Notes: generated from the letters alone by a model not told the origin. A stretch of 64,000 nucleotides of DNA from Bacteroidales bacterium (GCA_021738565.1 JAIPBT010000021.1:1-64000); one strand, 5' to 3'; shown: positions 7,043-15,922, numbered from the stretch's first letter. A program made the numbers and translations.

Positions 7043-7222
7043 ACTAAATAGAGTCTGTCCATAATGTCCGAGATACTCATGAATAGTTAATTTCAATGGT
7101 ATTTCCCGAAGTATCGGGACAGGCAGTGAACTCACTTCGTTCGGTTCTGCGTTGCTGCTCCGCGCGCCTTGATCTCGAACATTATGATCCAGCCACTGGA
7201 TTGTATTGACAGGCACTAAATA
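7043..7222. mobile_element. MITE-like element with imperfect terminal inverted repeats
   Basis: The left end reads actaaatagagtctgtccataatgtcc; the right end, reverse-complemented, reads tatttagtgcctgtcaatacaatcc, about 70% alike over 25 bp. The 180-bp interior holds small palindromes (cccgaagtatcggg; tcactTCGttcggttc) and no protein gene. A similar end sequence with its mirror occurs at 15998-16034. The rest of 6841-7291 shows no gene that I can support. Confidence 0.5.
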
Positions 7223-7291
7223 AAATCATTTCAGCACAGCAAAATTGAGCAGTGAGCAGCGCTGCGCATTGTGGCCAATGGGCCGGTATTC

Positions 7292-7870
7292 CTATTTTCC
7301 TAGATCGATTCCTGTATTTGAAATAAACAGCTTAACAGCTATTGCCAGCAGGATAATACCAAAGAATTTTTTTAGGATATGTAACCCGCTGGGACCAAGT
7401 ATTTTTTCAAACCACTTTGTGAGACGCAAAACAAGGTAGACTACGACCATATTTATCGTCAGTGCAATTAGTATATTGATCGATTCATATTCTGCCCTCA
7501 GCGATAACAATGAGGTAATTGAACCCGCACCTGCAATCAGTGGAAATGCTATTGGAACTATGGCGCCGGTGCCGCCAGGTTCGGTTTTGAATAATTCTAT
7601 ACCCAGGACCATTTCCATTCCCATTAATAAAAGGACAAAGGAACCGGCAATGGCAAAAGAGGATATGTCTACTCCGAAAATACTGAGCAGTGGTTCACCT
7701 ATGAACAGGAACAGCAGCATAATACCAAATGCAACCAGGGTTGTTTTTCCGGCAGGGATATTGCCGGCTTTCTGCTTTATCCCAAGTATTATGGGGATGG
7801 AACCAAAAATATCAATCACCGCGAACAATACCATAAACGATGCGATAATTTCAAGGAAATTAATGCTCAT
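7292..7870 (-). CDS. MarC family integral membrane protein
   Basis: A 192-aa protein with six predicted membrane segments: FLEIIASFMVLFAVIDIFGSIP opens it, and AIVPIAFPLIAGAGSITSLL near the middle is the conserved MarC loop motif (P.A.P..AGPG-like). MarC proteins are inner-membrane proteins of unclear transport role. A start at 7870 (MSINFLEII) is preferred over 7927, since the extra 19 codons lie inside the terminator of the upstream GH97 gene. No operon partner is evident. Confidence 0.88.
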   Translation of the reverse strand: MSINFLEIIASFMVLFAVIDIFGSIPIILGIKQKAGNIPAGKTTLVAFGIMLLFLFIGEPLLSIFGVDISSFAIAGSFVLLLMGMEMVLGIELFKTEPGGTGAIVPIAFPLIAGAGSITSLLSLRAEYESINILIALTINMVVVYLVLRLTKWFEKILGPSGLHILKKFFGIILLAIAVKLFISNTGIDLGK

Positions 7871-7897
7871 TGCGTTAATGTTTGTAATTATGGGCAC

Positions 7898-7945
7898 AAA
7901 AATAGCCCCTTCTTTTAGCAGGACCATATCTTGAAGGGGCTTTCT
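7898..7945 (-). terminator. terminator after GH97 gene
   Basis: On the minus strand, AGCCCCTTC at 7941-7933 pairs with GAAGGGGCT at 7912-7904 across a 20-nt loop and is followed by ATTTTTG. It lies just after the GH97 stop at 7952 and just before the marC start. Confidence 0.7.
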
Positions 7946-7951
7946 TTTATA

Positions 7952-9892
7952 TTATTCAACATTTATAGTAGCGGCAAATCCGCCATACGGAAGCAACGAT
8001 ACAGCAATGCTTTCACCGTTCTGTATCCTGATCTCACTGAATTTGAATACTGTATCTGTTTTTCCATCGGCAATCATATTGACCTTATAGTTACCTTCGG
8101 GAAGGAAAGTAGTAGCAAATTCATATTTCTGATTGTCATCTGTTCCGTTAATGCCTGCCACATACCAGGTATCGCCATTTTTCCTGGCCAGGATAATGAA
8201 ATCCCCCGGGTAACCGTCGATAAACCTGGTATCATCCCATACTGAAGGAACCTCTTTCAGGAATTGCTTTGCCTGGTCGGGCAGGGAAAGGTAAGCTTCC
8301 ACCTTATCTGCCATGTGAATGATTCCCGACTCAAAGATCACTGATGTTGCAAGTTCGTGAGCATAAGTGGTCAGGTGTGGATAGGTATGATCCGAGAACA
8401 TAACAGGTGTATAATCCATCGGGCCCACAGCGTTCCGGGTAAATGGCAAAACGGTATTGTGCCAGGGAGCATATTCGGGATAGTTTTTTCCAAACTTGTA
8501 TACCTCTCCACCCGGAACTGCTTCAAGCGTGACCATATTGGGCCAGGTCCTGTTCCATCCCCTTGGAAGTGTACACCCATGAAAATTGCACATTACTTTA
8601 TTTTCAGCAGCATCCTTCAGGATACCCAGATACTGATTGATGATCGCCTGTTTATCACTTTGGAAAAAGTCCACCTTCACACCTTTGACTCCCCACCCGG
8701 CAATTTTTTCAAATTCAGCGGCCCTGATCTCCGGGTCCCACATTTTATTCCGGGGAGCCTCTTCAACCTGGTTGTGATTGCCCCCTGAATTGTACCACAA
8801 TATGGGGCCTATACCGTTTTTTACAGCATAATCTATGGCATCAGTAACATGGCCGTCCTTCATCTGGTCCCAATTGGCATCGATCAGGTTATATTCCCAT
8901 CCCATCTCAACAGCAAGATCCGTAAAGCGATTCTGTTCCTTTACATATTGCGGTGAAGGCGAGTCGCTCCACCAGCTCCAGGCTGCTCTTCCCGGTTTTA
9001 TCCAGGAAGTGTCTTCGATTTTTGACGGATCCGCAAGGTTTGTAATGAGCATTGTTTCAACAATGGTAGCCGGAGTGGGACCAACCACGATAACGCGCCA
9101 AGGACTGTTCCATGGTAATTCGAACACAGGTTTGTTGCTGTGTTTTCCGAATGCTTCTTCCGTTTCGGGGAACCTGATCCTGTAAACCCCGTCCTTGCAT
9201 TCTGCTTCAAGGTGTGAGGCCGGGTAGGTTCCGTCAAGGTTCGATTCCGAGATCATTATCCATATGTCATTGGTATTGAAGGTAACAGGAAAGGACCACC
9301 CGTTCTTGTTCTCCGGAGCATTTGTTCCAATGTCCATTGACCGCGTGTAAAAGGTCTCATAGGCCGGTGTCCACTTGGAAATGGTGTCGTAAGGCTGGCT
9401 CCAGCAAGTTCCGATATCCGGCAGGTTAAATTCGGTCAGTTCATTCTCAATGGTGTACTCTTTTTCACTTTCCCCGGGGAATTGGTAACGGTAACCCAGT
9501 CCGTCATTGAATACCCTGAAGACGATTTCAATCGTGTTTCCCTGATCATTCTTAAATGTAAAGGTCGACTGGTTGGATTCGTATTGTACCTCTGTTTGCT
9601 TGCCTGTAACCAGTTCGTAGCTCTCATTATAAGCCTCAGTATTTTCGGATATAAAAACCAGGTCCTTTGAATAGTTGCCGTCTTCGTGGATAATTCCCAC
9701 CGCGGAAGGCTCAATTGCAGTTATTGTCTTTTCATTGCTTTCAAGGAATACCTGGTAATACAATTGCCCTTGCTTGTCCAATTCCAGTAAAACACTGATG
9801 TTACCGTCAGGGGATTGCATGGTCCAGTTCCTGGTTTGATCGCAGGATGCCATAAAAATGACAAACACAAAAAAGATGGCTGTTCGTTTCAT
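7952..9892 (-). CDS. GH97 family glycoside hydrolase (probably retaining)
   Basis: A 646-aa secreted lipoprotein (MKRTAIFFVFVIFMASC) with the three-part GH97 build: N-terminal beta-sandwich, TIM barrel (about 290-550) and C-terminal sandwich. The barrel contains GWEYNLIDANWD, GVKGVKVDFFQSDKQ and LEAVPGGE. In this family the Asp in the KVDF position marks retaining alpha-galactosidase-type members, while SusB-type inverting alpha-glucosidases lack it; so a retaining enzyme is inferred. It acts on alpha-linked sugars at the cell surface or in the periplasm. A TATATTTG box lies 20 bp upstream and a terminator follows. Confidence 0.9.
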   Translation of the reverse strand: MKRTAIFFVFVIFMASCDQTRNWTMQSPDGNISVLLELDKQGQLYYQVFLESNEKTITAIEPSAVGIIHEDGNYSKDLVFISENTEAYNESYELVTGKQTEVQYESNQSTFTFKNDQGNTIEIVFRVFNDGLGYRYQFPGESEKEYTIENELTEFNLPDIGTCWSQPYDTISKWTPAYETFYTRSMDIGTNAPENKNGWSFPVTFNTNDIWIMISESNLDGTYPASHLEAECKDGVYRIRFPETEEAFGKHSNKPVFELPWNSPWRVIVVGPTPATIVETMLITNLADPSKIEDTSWIKPGRAAWSWWSDSPSPQYVKEQNRFTDLAVEMGWEYNLIDANWDQMKDGHVTDAIDYAVKNGIGPILWYNSGGNHNQVEEAPRNKMWDPEIRAAEFEKIAGWGVKGVKVDFFQSDKQAIINQYLGILKDAAENKVMCNFHGCTLPRGWNRTWPNMVTLEAVPGGEVYKFGKNYPEYAPWHNTVLPFTRNAVGPMDYTPVMFSDHTYPHLTTYAHELATSVIFESGIIHMADKVEAYLSLPDQAKQFLKEVPSVWDDTRFIDGYPGDFIILARKNGDTWYVAGINGTDDNQKYEFATTFLPEGNYKVNMIADGKTDTVFKFSEIRIQNGESIAVSLLPYGGFAATINVE

Positions 9893-9912
9893 AGTCAGTT
9901 AATTTGTTTCAT

Positions 9913-9920
9913 CAAATATA
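9913..9920 (-). promoter_or_regulatory. Bacteroidota -7 box TATATTTG for GH97 gene
   Basis: On the minus strand TATATTTG fits TAnnTTTG and lies about 20 nt before the GH97 ATG. No TTG at the expected -33 distance. Confidence 0.4.
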
Positions 9921-9964
9921 ATAAATCCGGGATACTAATTTATGGGCTCGAAGTTTCTTTATTG

Positions 9965-10225
9965 AGAATAGTCAAAGGCCAAAAGCCAGTTTCGCCAGGC
10001 TCGTCTGGTATTCGATATTCCTTCGGCTTATAGTTCGGCAGGTTTCTCGGTACTGCGCTGTCTCACCGCTATAGCTTTAGCGAAAATAGTCAGGAACCGG
10101 CTGGTTGGGATGTGAGATGGTAAGATTGAGCGTGTCGAGATATGCTCCTAACATTATTGACCGGTTCCTGAGCGAAGAGGTGAGCTCGCCGAACCTCGAG
10201 CCGAAGGACCCAAAGCATGATCCAC
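9965..10225. repeat. dispersed composite repeat, copy B
   Basis: Contains ccggttcctgagcgaagagg...gaacctcgagccgaaggac (10161-10209), which differs at two positions from 27992-28040, and taagattgagcgtgtcgagat...gctcctaac (10110-10152), the inverse of the 2770-2800 stretch in copy A. It abuts a truncated SDR gene on its right. No coding sequence of its own; together with the two relics on its right it fills the gap between the GH97 and thioredoxin genes. Confidence 0.7.
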
Positions 10226-10295
10226 CTTTCAGATATTCAAGCGCCAGTCCGTAACCTATACCCCTTGAACTTCCTGTTATGACGACATTTTTCAT
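10220..10295 (-). pseudogene. N-terminal stub of a short-chain dehydrogenase
   Basis: From ATG at 10295 the minus strand encodes MKNVVITGSSRGIGYGLALE and YLKGG, the Rossmann TG-x3-GIG start of an SDR protein. It then passes straight into the composite repeat (copy B), where the frame becomes low-complexity. Only about 25 of some 250 residues survive, so the repeat lies exactly at the break. Confidence 0.7.
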
Positions 10296-10391
10296 TATTT
10301 TTCGAAGACTATGATCAAACAAATACAGGACATACGGGTTGAAATGTCAGATCAGGGGTTTTAGGTTTATAAATTGTTATTCAGGTTGAAA

Positions 10392-10536
10392 ATGAAGAAA
10401 TTATTTCTCGTAATTTTAAGTGCAGTGGTATCAAATATATACTCACAGCCCATAGTCATTGATGAACCCCGGCATCTATCTGCTTAACTACAGGCCAGGT
10501 GACCGGGAGTTTACCGGTAAGGTGTACGTGGATTGA
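10392..10536 (+). pseudogene. relic of a secreted protein: signal peptide joined to a C-terminal tail
   Basis: ATG at 10392 starts MKKLFLVILSAVVSNIYSQP, a clear signal peptide, ending in TAA after 31 codons. In the +1 frame the DNA continues PGIYLLNYRPGDREFTGKVYVD and stops at 10534, a form seen at the end of T9SS sorting domains (PGIY...GKV.V). An internal deletion with a frameshift seems to have removed the whole body of a secreted protein. Confidence 0.55.
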
Positions 10537-11136
10537 TCAGCCCCTGGTTTTGATCGTGCACCCCACTGCTTTAACTTCTTCAGGATCTACCTTAACCCCT
10601 TGTTCCAGTGAAATAATTGCCTGCTCAACGTATTTTTCGCTGACTGCCTTCTCATCCATCGCGTTGTTGTCAATAGCGCCAATAAAAGCCACGGTATAAT
10701 CACCTGAACCATTGTTCTTCAATAAAAATACATGGGGAGTCCGTGTTGCACCATACGCTTTGAAAACTTCTGAATTGTCCTTCAGGTAAACAAAGGGATA
10801 CTCTTTTTCTGATGCCCTTTCTTTCATTTTCTCCATTGTATCGTCCGGGGAAAGTGAAATGTCATTGGGATTGATTGCCACAACCGGGTATCCTATTGTA
10901 GAGAACCTGTTGTGCATTTTAATTATTCTCTGTTCATAAGCCTTGGAAAACGGACATGGATTGCAGGTAAAAATAAGGATCACACCTTTTTCTTCAGCGT
11001 AATCTGACAATGCAACCATTTTTCCATCGACATTGGGTAGCTTGAAATCTACAGCTTTGTCGCCAGGCTCTAACTGCGCATTGGTTACCATCGATGCCGC
11101 GAATGCGATCAATGCAGTAAACATTAATTTTTTCAT
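10537..11136 (-). CDS. periplasmic thioredoxin-fold protein (CNPC motif)
   Basis: A 199-aa protein with signal peptide MKKLMFTALIAFAASMVTNA and an AhpC/TSA-thioredoxin fold. The redox motif is FTCNPCPFSKAYE, a C-x-x-C in the place of WCxxC, and TRTPHVFLL supplies the cis-Pro. It resembles the cytoplasmic gene product at 11833 (shared C-N-x-C-P and GA-x-RTPH). It probably reduces or protects thiols outside the cytoplasm, but the CNPC dipeptide is unusual. It lies 43 bp after the TlpA-like gene on the same strand. Confidence 0.85.
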   Translation of the reverse strand: MKKLMFTALIAFAASMVTNAQLEPGDKAVDFKLPNVDGKMVALSDYAEEKGVILIFTCNPCPFSKAYEQRIIKMHNRFSTIGYPVVAINPNDISLSPDDTMEKMKERASEKEYPFVYLKDNSEVFKAYGATRTPHVFLLKNNGSGDYTVAFIGAIDNNAMDEKAVSEKYVEQAIISLEQGVKVDPEEVKAVGCTIKTRG

Positions 11137-11179
11137 GGTTTTGAGATTTTAATGTGTTATTGTATTTGATTCCGTAATC

Positions 11180-11659
11180 TTACAAGTTCCTTATTTTATT
11201 GACATTTTCAAAAAGCTGTTCCCTGGTCAGTTCTCCTTCGAAAAAGATCTTTTCATTGCCTTTGAAGATGAGCGTCGCCGGAATTGCCCCGGACCAGTTT
11301 GCATCAACTTCAGAGATCCATGAATTGTAATCAAGGTCAGTCATCTGCAATACTTCTGCGGTGATCTTATTTTCTTTGATAAAAGGGATTACCCTGCTTT
11401 CCAGCTGGTTTGGAAAATCAAGGTTGACCAGTTTTACATGCACATCCTTATTGCCGTAAACATTATGGAGGGATTCGAAATATCCTATTTCACTGACACA
11501 GGGGGCACACCATGTGGCCCAGAAGTTAACAACGTAGGTGGTTTTATTTTTACTTTCTAATAGCTCCACAAGTCCATCTTTGTCTATAGGCTGAACATTT
11601 TGCCCATTCAGTACAAATGGCATCAGAAATAATATCAGTATCAGAAATCTGCTTATCAT
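11180..11659 (-). CDS. TlpA/ResA-like thiol-disulfide oxidoreductase
   Basis: A 159-aa secreted thioredoxin: signal peptide MISRFLILILFLMPFVLNGQ, redox motif NFWATWCAPCVSE, and GAIPATLIF with the cis-Pro. Start at 11659 is chosen because the upstream 30 codons precede the signal peptide. Such proteins reduce disulfides in the periplasm, often for cytochrome c maturation, and a nine-heme cytochrome gene lies 0.8 kb away. It probably shares an operon with the CNPC protein. Confidence 0.88.
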   Translation of the reverse strand: MISRFLILILFLMPFVLNGQNVQPIDKDGLVELLESKNKTTYVVNFWATWCAPCVSEIGYFESLHNVYGNKDVHVKLVNLDFPNQLESRVIPFIKENKITAEVLQMTDLDYNSWISEVDANWSGAIPATLIFKGNEKIFFEGELTREQLFENVNKIRNL

Positions 11660-11832
11660 ACAGTATAAAACACCAAAAATGTTTTTTTGTTTATTTTGCA
11701 GGGCTCTCTGAAAAAAAGTGAATAACGATAAACAATTACCGGGGTTCAATTGTAAATGAGTATAAACAATGCATGGTACAATGTTGTTAATTATTCAATA
11801 TTTCGGACAATCAAATTTAAAAATTTACGATT

Positions 11833-12414
11833 ATGGCATTTACATTGGAAACAGGTGATAAGGCGCCGGATTTCAATCTTCCGGCAACCGATGGTAACAA
11901 TTATTCACTTGATAGTTTTAAGGAATACAAATACCTGGTCATTTTCTTTACCTGCAATCATTGTCCCTATGTAATAGGGTCAGATGAGGTTACCAGGGCT
12001 ACAGCAGAAAAATATGCATCCAGAGGGGTGAAATTCGTTGCAATAAATTCCAACAGCAAAAACACCTACCCCGAAGATGATTTTGATCATATGGTAGCAA
12101 GGATGGAAGAGCAGAAATTTCCATGGGTCTATCTTTATGATGAACCCCAGGAGGTAGCGCTTGCTTATGGTGCATTGAGGACTCCGCATTTCTATGTATT
12201 TGATGAAGACAGAAAGCTGGTTTACACGGGCCGTGGAGTTGACAATCCAAGGGATGCATCCAGGATCACAGTGAATGACCTTGACAACGTATTGAATGAA
12301 CTAACTTCAGGTCGGAAACCCTCACTGGAAAAGACAAACCCCATAGGTTGCAATGTGAAATGGGAGGGCAAGGAAAAGCATTGGATGCCCGCTGACGCCT
12401 GCGATTTGGTTTAA
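11833..12414 (+). CDS. cytoplasmic thioredoxin-like / AhpC-TSA protein (CNHC motif)
   Basis: A 193-aa protein without signal peptide; EPGDKAPDF-type start ([17 protein letters not shown]), redox motif [10 protein letters not shown], cis-Pro at LRTPHFYVF, and a C-terminal NPIGCNVKW. This is the family often annotated thioredoxin family protein with the CNHCP motif. It is the cytoplasmic counterpart of the secreted gene product at 10537. Role likely peroxide or thiol handling; not proven. Confidence 0.85.
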   Translation: MAFTLETGDKAPDFNLPATDGNNYSLDSFKEYKYLVIFFTCNHCPYVIGSDEVTRATAEKYASRGVKFVAINSNSKNTYPEDDFDHMVARMEEQKFPWVYLYDEPQEVALAYGALRTPHFYVFDEDRKLVYTGRGVDNPRDASRITVNDLDNVLNELTSGRKPSLEKTNPIGCNVKWEGKEKHWMPADACDLV

Positions 12415-12488
12415 GGTTTGGTGAACTTCTTTTGGTCGGTTGGTTATAAAGGACTTTGTCTGTAAGATTGCAATGCTGATTTGATTGC

Positions 12489-13568
12489 TCAATTGTTATT
12501 TCTCAGGAGATCTTCTTCATCGTGACAGTCGGTACATTTTACATGATGGATGTTGTTTGGACTTTCAGGATCAAAATAGCTTGTATTCATTGTTTCATGG
12601 TCCAGTCCGCAGTTAGAAATCACCGGGTGGCACTTTGTACATGAATTGGTTGCATCATTTGAATGTGTTTCGTGGCAGGCCATGCACGCCAGTCCTTCGT
12701 GAACTCCTGAAGGGGTACGGTCATCTTCCGTGCCTGCCTGGTGTTGCCAGTTTGGTGAGTGGCACTGAACACAAACACTTTGCAGTGGATTGGGTGTAAT
12801 TTTCAGTTTTCTTTCACCGTCATACATTTCCGGTACGGGGAGGTGGTCAGCGCGCAGGTACATTTCATCGGCCCTGATGTACAATCCGGCTTTGGGGTTC
12901 CTGTTTGCGTTTGCCTCTTTTCTCTCGTAGAATATTGCCTTTGGATCTTCCAGTGAAGAGGCTGCCTTCCGGGTGTCGTTACCAGCGTGAATTTCATGGC
13001 AGGACATGCATGTCATAACAGGATCATTCTCTTTCCCCTCATCAATAATTTGCCATGGTCCCCGTGTTGATACCGGTTCAATAAGGTCATAGATATTGCC
13101 TTCATAATGCATTCCGTGGCAACGAAAACAATCCCAGTAGGGTCTTTCCATGTTATTGTGTGCTTTGTTGAGAAAAATATCGGCATAGGCAGCAGCGTGT
13201 CCACCGGATTTCCACTTCTTTTGTTCTTCCTGGTGGCAGTTTGCGCATCGATCCATGGTCTCAATAACCTGTGTCTCGGTTAACCTAATGTCACTGTTCA
13301 GCTTTTTTTCCCTGATGTGGGTGAAGACCATCCCGGTCTTTTCTTTGATGCTGTGGAAACCATTGCTCATAGCCGTTCCATGGCATTCCTTACAATTGAT
13401 ATCGCGGTGTGAACTGATCTGCCACATTTCCAGGGAGGGATTTATCTCATGGCAGCTGGCACAGGTCTTTTCAGGGTTGGCTGCGTTCCACGCAGCATAT
13501 CCTGAAAGGGAAACCGCTATAGCAATAATTACAACTAATGTTATTGCAAAAAAGATTCGGTTGTTCAT
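12489..13568 (-). CDS. membrane-anchored nine-heme c-type cytochrome
   Basis: A 359-aa protein with one N-terminal membrane helix (residues 5-27) and nine CxxCH motifs in order: CASCH, CKECH, CANCH, CFRCH, CMSCH, CVQCH, CMACH, CTKCH, CTDCH. The first two, straight after the helix, resemble NapC/NrfH-type quinol-oxidising cytochromes. The gene follows the GMC dehydrogenase and its hitch-hiker subunit on the same strand with a 110-bp gap, so it is inferred to accept their electrons. No nitrite reductase gene is adjacent, which argues against a plain NrfH role. Confidence 0.88.
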   Translation of the reverse strand: MNNRIFFAITLVVIIAIAVSLSGYAAWNAANPEKTCASCHEINPSLEMWQISSHRDINCKECHGTAMSNGFHSIKEKTGMVFTHIREKKLNSDIRLTETQVIETMDRCANCHQEEQKKWKSGGHAAAYADIFLNKAHNNMERPYWDCFRCHGMHYEGNIYDLIEPVSTRGPWQIIDEGKENDPVMTCMSCHEIHAGNDTRKAASSLEDPKAIFYERKEANANRNPKAGLYIRADEMYLRADHLPVPEMYDGERKLKITPNPLQSVCVQCHSPNWQHQAGTEDDRTPSGVHEGLACMACHETHSNDATNSCTKCHPVISNCGLDHETMNTSYFDPESPNNIHHVKCTDCHDEEDLLRNNN

Positions 13569-13678
13569 ATTTTAAATTCCTTCTCTGATTGGTTCGCCGA
13601 TCCGGACGAATTTGTTTCAGTGTTCGACTTGTTGTTCTCTTTTGTATCCTCTTTTTTGTTTACAAAAGCTCTCATTGG

Positions 13679-15337
13679 TTAAGATTTGAATTTCGATCCA
13701 TTCCAGTTTTTTACGATATACCCGGAAGTATGGTATGCCACAGCCATAATAGTGAGTACCGGGTTAAATCCTCCTCCTGACACAAATACACTACCATCTG
13801 ACACAAAAAGGTTGTCCACCTCATGAGCCTGTCCGAATTTATTCACAACCGAGGTTTTCGGATCGTTTCCCATTCTTATGGTGCCGCACTGGTGCTGGTG
13901 TCCACTGGGGCCGCCACGTCCGCCAACGGTTTGCCAGGTCCTAAACGCCCCGGCTTCTTTGACGATTTCTTCAGCTCTGGCTGATAAGAATTTACAATGC
14001 TCATGATCCAATGGATGCCGGTTGCCTGAAAGTGCAACTACGGGAATTCCCCAGTGGTCTCTCAATTCAGGATCGATTGTAACACGCGAATCAAACACGG
14101 GCATTTCCTGGATCGGACCGTGCAATCCTACCATTCTTTTAAGGTATTTTATCTGGAACTCCTTGTGAGATTTGCCCCACCGGGGTTCCCCGGGAGGCCT
14201 TGTCTGTGAAAATGCATATGGCAGGCGGTTAAATTCATTGCATAACACCCCGCCTCCGATAATTCCTGGGTTGTGATGGTTGAAATCGCTTAAACCAATG
14301 GTTGCTCCCGGTCCTGCAAATTCTTTCAAATCTTCTTCAAAGAGTCCGAAAGCTCCTGTATATGCATGTCCCTGGAGGTTCCTTCCCACCCAGTCGTTGT
14401 TGTTTGCCAATCCATTGGGGAACAAATTGCTTGTTGAATTTAATAGCAGGCGGGCCGATTCGGTTGCTGAAGCAGTGACAACCACAATATCAGATTCAAT
14501 GATCTGTTCCCTGTCATTTTCATCAAAATAGCGGATTCCTTTCACGCTTCCGCTTGACTGTGTGAGTATCTCGGCTACCTTTGAATTGGTATACAGGTCA
14601 CAATTACCGGTTGTAAGTGCCACAGGGATCACCGTATTCTGACTGCCGTTCTTTGCATCCACAGGACATTGAAAGCCCACACAGGTTCTGTTTCTAATAC
14701 ATCCGGGACGTCCACTGTAGGGTATCGAATTTCTCAACATGGGAATGGGGAAGGGGTGTAAACCCAGTCTTTTCGCAGCAGCAGTAAAAACTTCGCCATC
14801 CCTGCCAGGTTCAAATGGGGGCATGGGATATCCTTTTTTCCTGGGTGCTTCAAACGGATTTGCACCGGCCTCTCCTGAAACTCCGATTTCCCATTCGGCT
14901 TTTTCATAACAGGGTTCAAGCTCATCATACGAGACAGGCCAGTCATCAAGGGTAGATCCTTCCACAGGTCCATAGGTACTTTTAAGCCTGAAATCTTCCC
15001 GCAAATACCGCCATGCCATTGCCCCGTATGTTACTGTGCCTGAGCCGACACAGGCGGCAAGGGGAGAATAACGTCCGTCGTTTGGAAGGACGGTCTCCCT
15101 TCGTCCGTCGGGATGTACATATACCCTTGGATTCTTTTCCCATTCTGGGCCTGAGACAGAAGCAAGCACACTTGTGCGCTGGGATATCAGTTCATCATTG
15201 ATATGCTTGTCATAAATAGGCCAGTCGCCTCGTTCCATCAGCGCTACTGAAATACCTGCTACCGACAATTCTTTTGCAATAATGCCTCCGCTGGCGCCGG
15301 CACCTATTACGACCGCATTGTATTGTTTCTTCTTCAT
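13679..15337 (-). CDS. GMC-type FAD dehydrogenase, large subunit (glucoside-3-dehydrogenase-like)
   Basis: A 552-aa GMC oxidoreductase. FAD site VVIGAGASGGIIAKEL at residues 9-24; C-terminal HQHQCGTIRMG and GGGFNPVLT supply the catalytic His and Asn. Cys213, Cys219 and Cys224 (GCIRNRTCVGFQCPVDA) match the place of the [3Fe-4S] ligands of FAD-dependent glucose dehydrogenase. It has no signal peptide; the partner at 15347 has a twin-arginine signal 9 bp upstream, the hitch-hiker export seen in gluconate and glucoside 3-dehydrogenases. I infer a periplasmic sugar or glycoside dehydrogenase. Substrate unproven. Confidence 0.88.
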   Translation of the reverse strand: MKKKQYNAVVIGAGASGGIIAKELSVAGISVALMERGDWPIYDKHINDELISQRTSVLASVSGPEWEKNPRVYVHPDGRRETVLPNDGRYSPLAACVGSGTVTYGAMAWRYLREDFRLKSTYGPVEGSTLDDWPVSYDELEPCYEKAEWEIGVSGEAGANPFEAPRKKGYPMPPFEPGRDGEVFTAAAKRLGLHPFPIPMLRNSIPYSGRPGCIRNRTCVGFQCPVDAKNGSQNTVIPVALTTGNCDLYTNSKVAEILTQSSGSVKGIRYFDENDREQIIESDIVVVTASATESARLLLNSTSNLFPNGLANNNDWVGRNLQGHAYTGAFGLFEEDLKEFAGPGATIGLSDFNHHNPGIIGGGVLCNEFNRLPYAFSQTRPPGEPRWGKSHKEFQIKYLKRMVGLHGPIQEMPVFDSRVTIDPELRDHWGIPVVALSGNRHPLDHEHCKFLSARAEEIVKEAGAFRTWQTVGGRGGPSGHQHQCGTIRMGNDPKTSVVNKFGQAHEVDNLFVSDGSVFVSGGGFNPVLTIMAVAYHTSGYIVKNWNGSKFKS

Positions 15338-15346
15338 ACAGCAAAA

Positions 15347-15922
15347 TTATTGCGCTTTAAGATGGCGATACCTGTTCTGACCCACGATATATGGATAGTC
15401 AAGGTTCATCAGCCTGTAACTGATATAGTTCTTGTTTCCGCCATGTCTCGGGGAACCATAAAATCCCTGCATGGTGTGCTGCACCATTGTACTGAATAAA
15501 TTACCCTGGTTGATGTCACAATTCCATGCTTCAGCCGGGAGTTTGCCTGATTCCATTGATTCGAGCATGTCCGTCTGGGTTGAGAATTCAAGCGCTTCAA
15601 ATTTTGAACCATGTAATTTTACCGCGCATCGCTGAATAGCAGGAATGCCCCGGCGGTACTTATCCCGGTCCCAGGTAAATACTTCATCAAGTTGTTTGTC
15701 TATGTAAAATATTACTCCTGCATAAGTGGCGCCGGGGCCATGATCGTCTGTTGGAATGATCTGTTCGCAGATCGCAGCCATACAGATCGCCTCTTCTTCC
15801 GTGAAGAACTGCCAGGGTGTGTAATTTTTCATACAGGATGGCAGCATCATGACACTGCCGATTCCCAGGATCCCTGTTTTGAGAAATTCCCTTCTTGAAG
15901 TGTCTGTTAGTTTCATTGACAA
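15347..15922 (-). CDS. gluconate 2-dehydrogenase subunit 3 family (Tat hitch-hiker) protein
   Basis: A 191-aa protein with twin-arginine signal SRREFLKTGILGIGSVMMLPSC, then FFTEEEAICMAAICEQIIPTD, the family hallmark. These small subunits carry the GMC large subunit through the Tat system and help anchor it. The Cys at the end of the signal may be lipidated. First gene of the likely three-gene unit 15347-13679-12489. Start at 15922 or the Met two codons later. Confidence 0.87.
   Translation of the reverse strand: MSMKLTDTSRREFLKTGILGIGSVMMLPSCMKNYTPWQFFTEEEAICMAAICEQIIPTDDHGPGATYAGVIFYIDKQLDEVFTWDRDKYRRGIPAIQRCAVKLHGSKFEALEFSTQTDMLESMESGKLPAEAWNCDINQGNLFSTMVQHTMQGFYGSPRHGGNKNYISYRLMNLDYPYIVGQNRYRHLKAQ

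Noticed and set aside
7245-7439. 64-codon + strand frame at the end of marC
   Set aside because: It overlaps the MarC C-terminus on the other strand and lacks any domain feature.
12489-13568. Nitrite reductase subunit NrfH
   Set aside because: NrfH has four hemes in about 150-190 residues; this protein has nine CxxCH and 359 residues, and there is no nrfA next to it.
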